Shown here: positions 1 to 4,376 of the stretch, piece by piece
Numbering within the stretch: the stretch's first letter is position 1
How the letters are laid out: each line of letters begins with the position of its first letter
NCBI RefSeq assembly: GCF_002498065.1
Contig: NZ_DAFZ01000090.1
Span: 1-6,594 of the forward strand
DNA from: Methanoculleus sp. UBA208
GTDB lineage: Archaea; Halobacteriota; Methanomicrobia; Methanomicrobiales; Methanoculleaceae
Direction: 5' to 3'
DNA length: 6,594 nucleotides
Program-made: the position numbers and the translations under genes
Notes under the pieces: model-generated
The model's input: only the letters and a program-made list of their open reading frames with translations
Told to the model about the DNA's origin: nothing
Databases searched by the model: none

Positions 1-184
1 ATATTCCCACGGTCCAGTGTACGGGGCTTTGTCCCCACTACCGACTGTTCCACACACAAAACGCACCTTTGGTGTTCAACCGCTGAGCCTGGTTCACTTT
101 TACTGGCCTCGCCCCTCCGCCCGCTCCCCACCAGATCAAGAGCCAGTCCCATCCGCCCGTACCCTTCTTTAGGTACCGGGCCGA
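1..184. other. Upstream non-coding region of rqcH with degenerate repeat remnant
   Basis: No gene is visible here. After the 29-bp repeat arm there is a worn hairpin at 63-80 (GCACC, loop TTT, GGTGT), resembling the cleaner GCACC/GGTGC hairpins at 3229-3243 and elsewhere. A clear TATA box or Shine-Dalgarno site for rqcH was not found. The only AT-leaning stretch close to the gene is TTCTTTA around 164-170, which would place a transcript start near 195 if it acts as a weak TATA element. The stretch from about 105 to 160 is C-rich and otherwise featureless. Confidence 0.5.
6..34 (+). repeat. Left arm of 29-bp inverted repeat A
   Basis: This 29-bp stretch matches the reverse complement of 3194-3222 at 28 of 29 positions; the single mismatch is G17 against G3211 (C in the reverse complement). 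The match stops at both ends, since base 5 and base 35 differ from their partners. The two arms enclose 3,159 bp holding exactly the rqcH-pelA pair. No terminal transposase gene accompanies it, so calling it a mobile-element end is not supported. It could be one member of a dispersed repeat family or a recombination remnant. Confidence 0.85.
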
Positions 185-2098
185 ATGTATTCTGAATCAA
201 TGGCGACGTTACAGGGAATGAGCGGGGTCGATCTTCGGGCGCTGGTAGCGGAGGCCGTCGATCGCCTCCCGCTCTGGGTCGGCAAGATCTACCAGTTCGA
301 CGCGAAGACCCTTGGTATCAGGCTGAACGGGGAAGACCGGGCAAAATACCTGTTCCTCGTCGAGACGGGACGGCGCGCCCACTTCACCGCGGAATTTCCT
401 GTACCTCCAAAGAATCCGCCGAGTTTCGCGATGCTGCTCAGGAAGCACCTCGAGGGCGGGAAGGTGCTCGGCATCCGCCAGCTCGGGCTCGAGCGCACCC
501 TGAGCCTCGATATCGGGAAGCGGGATACGACCTATCATCTCGTCTTCGAGCTCTTCGACGAGGGGAACGCGGTCCTCTGCGACGAAGAGTATACAATCAT
601 CAAACCCCTCTGGCACCACCGGTTCAAGAACCGGGAGGTTGTCCCGGGCGCGGTCTACGCCTTCGAGGGGTCCGACTGCTCGAAGCTCTCCTCTGAAGAG
701 TTCCAAAAGATGCTTGCCGGGTCCGACCGCGACATCGTACGAACGCTCGCCGTCGGGTGCATGCTCGGCGGCGCGTATGCCGAAGAGGTCTGCCGGGCGG
801 CGGGCGTCGAGAAGAGCGCCGCCGCCGCGGAGGTGGACGCGGAAGCGGTCCGGGAAGCGTTCGATCGGCTTATGGCCGATGTTGAGGGGCACCGTGAGCC
901 GGTAATAACGCCTTCCGGGTGCTGGCCGGTGGTGTTTGCCGGCGAAGAGGTTCGCGAGCGGTTTGCGGCCTTCAGCGAGGCTCTGGATGCGTTCTACCCG
1001 AAGGTGGCGAGCGGGAAGGAAGAGGCCGCGGCCGAGAAGCCCCGCCTCTCCCAGGCGGAGGTGATCCGCCGGCGCCAGGCGGAGGCTATCAAAGGATTCG
1101 AGAAGAAGATCGAGCGCTATCAGCGGATCGTGGAGGCGATCTACGAGAACTACACCCCTGTTGCCGGGATTATAGCGACGCTCGACGAGGCGAGCAAGAC
1201 CCGATCCTGGCAGGAGATCGAGCAGGTCCTCAAATCGAACGGCGATAACCCTGCGGTAAAGATGGTCCGTGCGGTCCACCCTGCCGAGGCGGCGGTGGAC
1301 CTCGATCTCTCGGGGGAGCGGGTGAAGATCTACGTCCACGAGACGATCGAGCAGAACCTCGGGCGCTACTACGATCTGATCAAGAAGTTCAAGAAGAAGA
1401 AGACCGGCGCGCTTGCGGCCATGGAGCGGACGGTTCCCGAGAAGCCCCGGACGAAACGGAACCTTGCCCTCCAGAAAAAGCGGTGGTATCACCGGTTCCG
1501 CTGGTTCACCACCCGCGACGGCGTCCTTGTCATCGGCGGCCGGGACGCCTCCCAGAACGAGGAGCTCGTCAAGAAGTACATGGAGGGAGGGGACCTCTTC
1601 GTCCACGCCGACGTCCACGGCGGGAGCGTCGTCATCGTGAAGGGCGCGACCGAGCACCTGGACGAGGCCGTGCAGTTCGCCGCGTCCTACTCCAACGCCT
1701 GGAAGGCCGGGCACTTCACGGCCGACGTCTACGCCGCCCGGCCCGATCAGGTGAGCAAGACAGCCGAGTCCGGGGAGTACGTGGCGAGGGGCGCCTTCAT
1801 CGTCCGGGGCGAGCGGCAGTACTTCAGGAACGTTCCGCTCGGAGTGGCGATCGGTCTTGCGATGGCGCCCGAGGTCGCCGTCATCGGCGGCCCCCCCGGT
1901 GCCGTCACCGGGCGGACGAAGGTATGGGTGGAACTCCGTCCCGGGCAGTTCGAGCCGAACGATACCGCGAAGAAGGTAGTCCGGGCACTCAGGGAGAAAC
2001 TCTCGGAGGACGAGTGGAAAGGGCTCAAGAACGCCCTGAACACCGAAGCGGTCGCCGCATTCGTCCCGCCGGGGGGCTCCGATATCGTGGAATCATGA
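185..2098 (+). CDS. rqcH: RqcH/NEMF-family ribosome quality control protein (archaeal NFACT protein)
   Basis: The 637-residue product has the NFACT layout and the usual archaeal length. Visible parts are an NFACT-N region (about 12-180), a helix-hairpin-helix-like helical section (about 180-270), two coiled-coil arms (about 289-345 and 385-420, ending in the basic run KKFKKKK at 400-406) and an NFACT-R/DUF814 domain (about 430-545) containing GGRDASQNE and FVHADVHGGS. The C-terminus has the PPGGSDIV-type tail. Family members bind large subunits that still carry peptidyl-tRNA after subunit splitting; bacterial RqcH recruits tRNA-Ala to add C-terminal alanine tails. The usual Asp-Arg pair of NFACT-N appears here as E103-R104. 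The start is uncertain: ATG codons at 185, 200 and 218 are all in frame, none has a good ribosome binding site, and family similarity begins at MSGVDLRAL (residue 12), so 200 or 218 may be the real start. The stop overlaps the pelA start. Confidence 0.93.
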   Translation: MYSESMATLQGMSGVDLRALVAEAVDRLPLWVGKIYQFDAKTLGIRLNGEDRAKYLFLVETGRRAHFTAEFPVPPKNPPSFAMLLRKHLEGGKVLGIRQLGLERTLSLDIGKRDTTYHLVFELFDEGNAVLCDEEYTIIKPLWHHRFKNREVVPGAVYAFEGSDCSKLSSEEFQKMLAGSDRDIVRTLAVGCMLGGAYAEEVCRAAGVEKSAAAAEVDAEAVREAFDRLMADVEGHREPVITPSGCWPVVFAGEEVRERFAAFSEALDAFYPKVASGKEEAAAEKPRLSQAEVIRRRQAEAIKGFEKKIERYQRIVEAIYENYTPVAGIIATLDEASKTRSWQEIEQVLKSNGDNPAVKMVRAVHPAEAAVDLDLSGERVKIYVHETIEQNLGRYYDLIKKFKKKKTGALAAMERTVPEKPRTKRNLALQKKRWYHRFRWFTTRDGVLVIGGRDASQNEELVKKYMEGGDLFVHADVHGGSVVIVKGATEHLDEAVQFAASYSNAWKAGHFTADVYAARPDQVSKTAESGEYVARGAFIVRGERQYFRNVPLGVAIGLAMAPEVAVIGGPPGAVTGRTKVWVELRPGQFEPNDTAKKVVRALREKLSEDEWKGLKNALNTEAVAAFVPPGGSDIVES

Positions 2099-3120
2099 AG
2101 GCTGAAGTCCGGGAGATGAAGAAGCAGTTCGGCGAGATACGTCTCTTCCCGGAGACGCTCGACGACCTCTGGCACCTCTCCCACCTGGTCGTGCCGGGGG
2201 ATCTCGTCTTTGCAACGACCTTCCGGAGCGTGGAGGCGGCAACCGATAAGCTCCGCCCGGAGAAGGCCGAGAAGCGGCCGGTCCGGCTCGGGATCCGGGT
2301 CGAGAAGGTGGAGTTCCACCACCACACGAACCGCCTCCGCATCGCCGGCGTCATCGAGAGCGGGGTGGACGTCACCGCGCACCATACCCTCAGCGTCGAG
2401 GCGGGGTTCGAGATCTCGGTCGTCAAGCGCTGGCGGGCAGTCGACTGCGAGCGGATCCGGCGGGCCGTCGATGCCTCCGCATACGGCGTGGTTCACGTCG
2501 TGAGTGTCGAGGAAGGGGAGGCACAGGTCTACCGCCTGCGCCAGTTCGGCCCGGAGTGGGTGACGACCGTCACGATCGGGAGCAGCAAGGGTGCCGACGC
2601 CGGCACCCGGTCGGTGCTCTTCGAGAAGACGCTTGAGACGCTTGCCGCGGTCACCGGACCCGTGGTCGTCGCAGGTCCGGGCTTCGTGAAGGACGAGTTT
2701 GCGGAGTACGTGAAAGCCCGGGCCCCCGATCTTGCAGGACGGATGGTTGCCGTCGAGACGCGGCGCATCGGGCGGGGCGCCGTGCAGGAGGTCATCGGGC
2801 AGGGGATCCTCGATCGGCTGCTCGGCGACCTCCACCTTGCACGGGAGGTCGCGCTGATGGACGAGGTCCTGGTCCGGATCGCGACCGAGGGCGCCGTCGC
2901 CTACGGTATCGACGAGGTCCGGAAAGCGGTTGCCTACGGTGCGGCGGAGACGGTGCTGGTCTCCGACACCCTGCTCCGGGACGAAGAGGCCACGGCAGTC
3001 ATCGAACAGGCCGAGCGCGTCAATGCCACGGTCGTGGTGATGAGCACCGAGTTCGAACCGGGAGAGCGCCTCGATGCCATCGGCGGCGCCGCGGCGCTTT
3101 TGCGGTATAAGATCGTGTGA
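2095..3120 (+). CDS. pelA: Archaeal Pelota (mRNA surveillance, stalled-ribosome recognition)
   Basis: The 341-residue product is a full-length archaeal Pelota (Dom34), an eRF1 paralogue that enters the empty A site of stalled ribosomes with aEF1-alpha and prepares them for ABCE1 splitting. Three domains are visible: an Sm-like N-terminal domain (about 1-128) with the signature GEIRLFPETLDDLWHL then GDLVFATTFR (13-44), a central RNase H-like domain (about 130-250) with the family GPGFVKDEF motif, and an L7Ae-like C-terminal domain (about 252-341) with DEVLVRIATEGAVAYG. The GGQ peptide-hydrolysis motif of aRF1 is absent, as expected for Pelota. The frame stays open upstream to 1483, but that extension lies inside rqcH and has no Pelota similarity. 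ATG 2095-2097 overlaps the rqcH stop 2096-2098, so translation is probably coupled; no strong SD is seen (GTGGA lies a few bases upstream). A short T-run at 3132-3135 follows the stop. Confidence 0.95.
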   Translation: MKAEVREMKKQFGEIRLFPETLDDLWHLSHLVVPGDLVFATTFRSVEAATDKLRPEKAEKRPVRLGIRVEKVEFHHHTNRLRIAGVIESGVDVTAHHTLSVEAGFEISVVKRWRAVDCERIRRAVDASAYGVVHVVSVEEGEAQVYRLRQFGPEWVTTVTIGSSKGADAGTRSVLFEKTLETLAAVTGPVVVAGPGFVKDEFAEYVKARAPDLAGRMVAVETRRIGRGAVQEVIGQGILDRLLGDLHLAREVALMDEVLVRIATEGAVAYGIDEVRKAVAYGAAETVLVSDTLLRDEEATAVIEQAERVNATVVVMSTEFEPGERLDAIGGAAALLRYKIV

Positions 3121-3149
3121 TGCCTGGAGGATTTTCGTTCCGGGAGTTT

Positions 3150-3166
3150 GAGCACCGTTAGTGCGA
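3150..3166 (+). repeat. Degenerate GCACC hairpin repeat unit
   Basis: This is a one-base-deleted copy of the GAGCACCGTTAGGTGCGA unit: a G is lost after GTTA, giving GTTAGTGC. It is the first repeat copy after the pelA stop, 30 bases downstream, and shows that the unit decays by small indels. Confidence 0.6.
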
Positions 3167-3193
3167 TTTACGTGACAGAACGGTCTCAATCAA

Positions 3194-3222
3194 GGACAAA
3201 GCCCCGTACAGTGGACCGTGGG
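3194..3222 (-). repeat. Right arm of 29-bp inverted repeat A
   Basis: Its reverse complement matches 6-34 at 28 of 29 positions. It lies 73 bp after the pelA stop and 13 bp before the inner arm of repeat B. The following bases (3224-3243) carry a GACTGT run and a GCACC hairpin. Similar pieces occur at 43-48 and 63-80 beside the left arm, but there in direct orientation, so the 29-mer is flipped relative to its flanks. Confidence 0.85.
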
Positions 3223-3235
3223 GACTGTGCACCTT

Positions 3236-3286
3236 CGGTGCTCGAACTCCGCCTGCACCTCCGGTGCACGCATCGTTTATCGCCAC
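3236..3286 (-). repeat. Left arm of 51-bp inverted repeat B
   Basis: The reverse complement of this stretch matches 6469-6519 at 50 of 51 positions; the one difference is C3259 against A6496. It contains the perfect TGCACC/GGTGCA hairpin at 3254-3268 and the ATAAACGATGCG core (in reverse complement). Together with its partner it encloses the EMC6-like gene and ABCE1. Weaker inverted similarity resumes further out at 3404-3431 against 6415-6442, so the duplicated block is longer than the 51 bp but interrupted. Confidence 0.9.
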
Positions 3287-3320
3287 TGGGGGAGTGCGAC
3301 TGGCCGGAGGGCAGGAGCAG

Positions 3321-3360
3321 GAGCACCGTTAGGTGCGAGGGGCTGACGGGGAGTGCGAGC
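3321..3360 (+). repeat. GCACC-GTTA-GGTGC unit plus tail, copy 1
   Basis: The 20-bp unit at 3321-3340 (GAGCACCGTTAGGTGCGAGG) contains a GCACC/GGTGC stem with a GTTA loop. The next 20 bp (3341-3360) recur exactly at 6573-6592, where a CGC insertion separates them from the same 20-bp unit at 6550-6569. This is therefore a direct long-range repeat, unlike the inverted 51-mer nearby. Confidence 0.9.
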
Positions 3361-3371
3361 ACAGCGAGCTT

Positions 3372-3391
3372 GAGCACCGTTAGGTGCGAGG
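3372..3391 (+). repeat. GCACC-GTTA-GGTGC unit, copy 2
   Basis: This is an exact 20-bp copy of the unit at 3321-3340. It is preceded by GAGCTTGAG and followed by GTGCGAACGGAGTGAGCATGAG, and so shows the alternating linker and hairpin order of the block. Confidence 0.9.
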
Positions 3392-3875
3392 TGCGAACGG
3401 AGTGAGCATGAGAAACTCGAAGAGTTTCGAGGGGGGAGCATTCCCCCTCCCCTGTCTCTACCGCATAATGGGCGCCTGTAACCCCCACTCGAAAACCTCC
3501 GGTCTTCTCAAGCTCCGGACGTTCCGTCCGTCGCACCCCGCCCGGCCTTCGGCCTCCTCACACGCACCTGACGGTGCTCATGCTCTGGCCGTATGGCCCG
3601 TCGCACCCCGCCCCAAAGGGGGGGCAGTCATGGCGATATTCCCTCGAAATCCGTATCTGGGGATACGCAACAGCAGGGGCATAGAAGCCCTTCGGTCTTC
3701 GAAAAAGGAGCGGATAAAGCGCGATATTTGAGCGTAACCGACTCCGAGATCTCCAACCGCCAGAGCGTCCCCTCTGCATGCCACTCCCCTCCTGATGTGT
3801 ACCCCACGTGAAGAACAATCACAAACCATTCCGCTCCGCCGCCCCTCCTGCCCCGCCGGGTCGAGGGTACCTACC

Positions 3876-3883
3876 TTTATAAC
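3876..3883 (+). promoter_or_regulatory. Candidate archaeal TATA box for the EMC6-like/ABCE1 pair
   Basis: TTTATAAC stands out in an otherwise GC-rich stretch. A TATA box here would set transcription start near 3903-3906, giving a leader of about 100 nt before the ATG at 4008. A second weaker element, TATAAT at 3896-3901, would give a start near 3925. The upstream BRE bases (CTACC) are not purine-rich, which weakens the call. Confidence 0.45.
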
Positions 3884-3998
3884 CGGAGAACGCCCTATAA
3901 TGTAGTAATTCCGTCAATCCTGGGAGTGGCCGCGAGCCAGTTTTCTCCGCCGGGCCGCCGTCCCGAAGAGACCTCCCTTTCAGGAATGGCGCAACACT

Positions 3999-4002
3999 GG
4001 TG
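3999..4002 (+). promoter_or_regulatory. Ribosome binding site for the EMC6-like gene
   Basis: GGTG, part of the archaeal SD consensus GGAGGTGATC, lies five bases before the ATG at 4008. It supports this start over any downstream methionine; the next in frame is well inside the protein. Confidence 0.4.
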
Positions 4003-4007
4003 TCACG

Positions 4008-4370
4008 ATGAGCGAGAATGCGGTAGCAGAAGAGGTTGAAAAGACACGGCCGCGGACACGTGCCGAGAAACAGGTCGAGCACAGAAATCGGATAAAGCGG
4101 ACGCTTGTAGCCTGTTTCATGGGCATCCTCACCGGAGGGCTCTCGTTCTACCTCTCCGGCACCCCCGACCCGGTGAGCGGGCTCCAGCAAAACGCCATCA
4201 TCGGCATCCTTCTCCTGATGGCTGGCGTCGTCTTCCAGAAACACATCTTCATGCTCCTTGGGGTCGACTACATGGAACTGACCAGCAAGGACTGGTTCTA
4301 CCAGAGTTTCATGACGTTCGCGCTCTGGTTCATGACATGGACGATCCTCCTGACTACCACCGTCCTGTGA
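4008..4370 (+). CDS. EMC6-like small membrane protein (archaeal), three transmembrane helices
   Basis: The product has 120 residues. A charged, mostly basic N-terminal segment (1-30) is followed by three hydrophobic stretches: about 31-51, 61-86 and 97-118. The last is aromatic-rich (FYQSFMTFALWFMTW). Size, helix count and style match the archaeal EMC6-like family, homologues of a core subunit of the eukaryotic ER membrane protein complex that pairs with EMC3-type insertases. In archaea the presumed partner is a DUF106/Ylp1 protein; none is in this window. The role in membrane-protein insertion or assembly is inferred from the family. The basic N-terminus would be expected on the cytoplasmic side. 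The gene ends six bases before ABCE1 and its stop lies within the ABCE1 ribosome binding site, so the two are probably cotranscribed. An unrelated small methanogen membrane protein is the main alternative. Confidence 0.72.
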   Translation: MSENAVAEEVEKTRPRTRAEKQVEHRNRIKRTLVACFMGILTGGLSFYLSGTPDPVSGLQQNAIIGILLLMAGVVFQKHIFMLLGVDYMELTSKDWFYQSFMTFALWFMTWTILLTTTVL

Positions 4371-4372
4371 TC
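4367..4372 (+). promoter_or_regulatory. Ribosome binding site for ABCE1, overlapping the upstream stop codon
   Basis: GTGATC matches the core of the archaeal SD consensus GGAGGTGATC. It lies four bases before the ABCE1 ATG at 4377 and contains the TGA stop of the membrane-protein gene (4368-4370). This supports the ABCE1 start and suggests that termination of the first gene aids initiation of the second. Confidence 0.55.
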
Positions 4373-4376
4373 TCCC

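Larger units (their letters stand above)
3145..3670. repeat. Hairpin-mosaic repeat block between the two gene pairs
   Basis: This block consists largely of short perfect inverted repeats with 3-4 nt loops. Visible hairpins (stem, loop, stem) are 3229-3241 (GCACC/TTC), 3254-3268 (TGCACC/TCC), 3412-3428 (GAAACTC/GAA), 3432-3447 (GGGGGA/GCAT), 3516-3530 (CGGACG/TTC), 3544-3554 (GGCC/TTC), 3564-3577 (GCACC/TGAC), 3587-3598 (GGCC/GTAT) and 3652-3667 (CGTATC/TGGG). Recurring linkers such as GTGCGA and GAGC(A/T)TGAG separate several of them, on one strand or the other. A 16-bp exact direct repeat (3528-3543 and 3598-3613) recurs with a 70-bp offset. Short open frames across the block look like by-products of the repeat. 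No tRNA, rRNA or spaced CRISPR repeat is seen. An IMU-type mobile remnant or a structured RNA are alternatives that the sequence alone cannot settle. Confidence 0.8.
3671..4007. other. Non-coding leader region upstream of the EMC6-like gene
   Basis: No protein-coding gene is supported here; short frames have no recognisable family and overlap the repeat block. From about 3671 to 3840 the repeat grammar fades, leaving only a weak GAAG/CTTC pairing near 3688-3705 and one GCGATATT word that also occurs near 3633. From 3870 onward the sequence turns AT-richer and holds the candidate promoter of the downstream pair. A small RNA from 3630-3740 cannot be excluded but is not supported by any motif I can name. 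Confidence 0.45.

Noticed and set aside
209..1714. Long antisense open frame (501 codons) opposite rqcH
   Set aside because: It mirrors the GC-rich codon pattern of rqcH, resembles no family I recognise, and the + strand product is a clear NFACT protein.
1483..2094. N-terminal extension of the pelA frame
   Set aside because: The extension lies within rqcH in another frame; Pelota similarity begins right after the ATG at 2095.
2095..3120. Release factor aRF1
   Set aside because: The GGQ motif is missing and the N-terminal signature is that of Pelota.
1747..3189. Long antisense open frame (480 codons) opposite rqcH and pelA
   Set aside because: It spans two well-identified genes and the 3' repeat, and has no recognisable domain.
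6..3222. Insertion sequence or transposon with 29-bp terminal inverted repeats
   Set aside because: The enclosed genes are conserved translation factors, with no transposase, and no target-site duplication could be recognised.
3145..3670. CRISPR array
   Set aside because: The repeat copies are irregularly spaced, separated by related linkers instead of unique spacers, and no cas gene is present.
3630..3740. tRNA or box C/D small RNA between the blocks
   Set aside because: No cloverleaf, T-loop, or C/D box pair could be found, only short unrelated hairpins.
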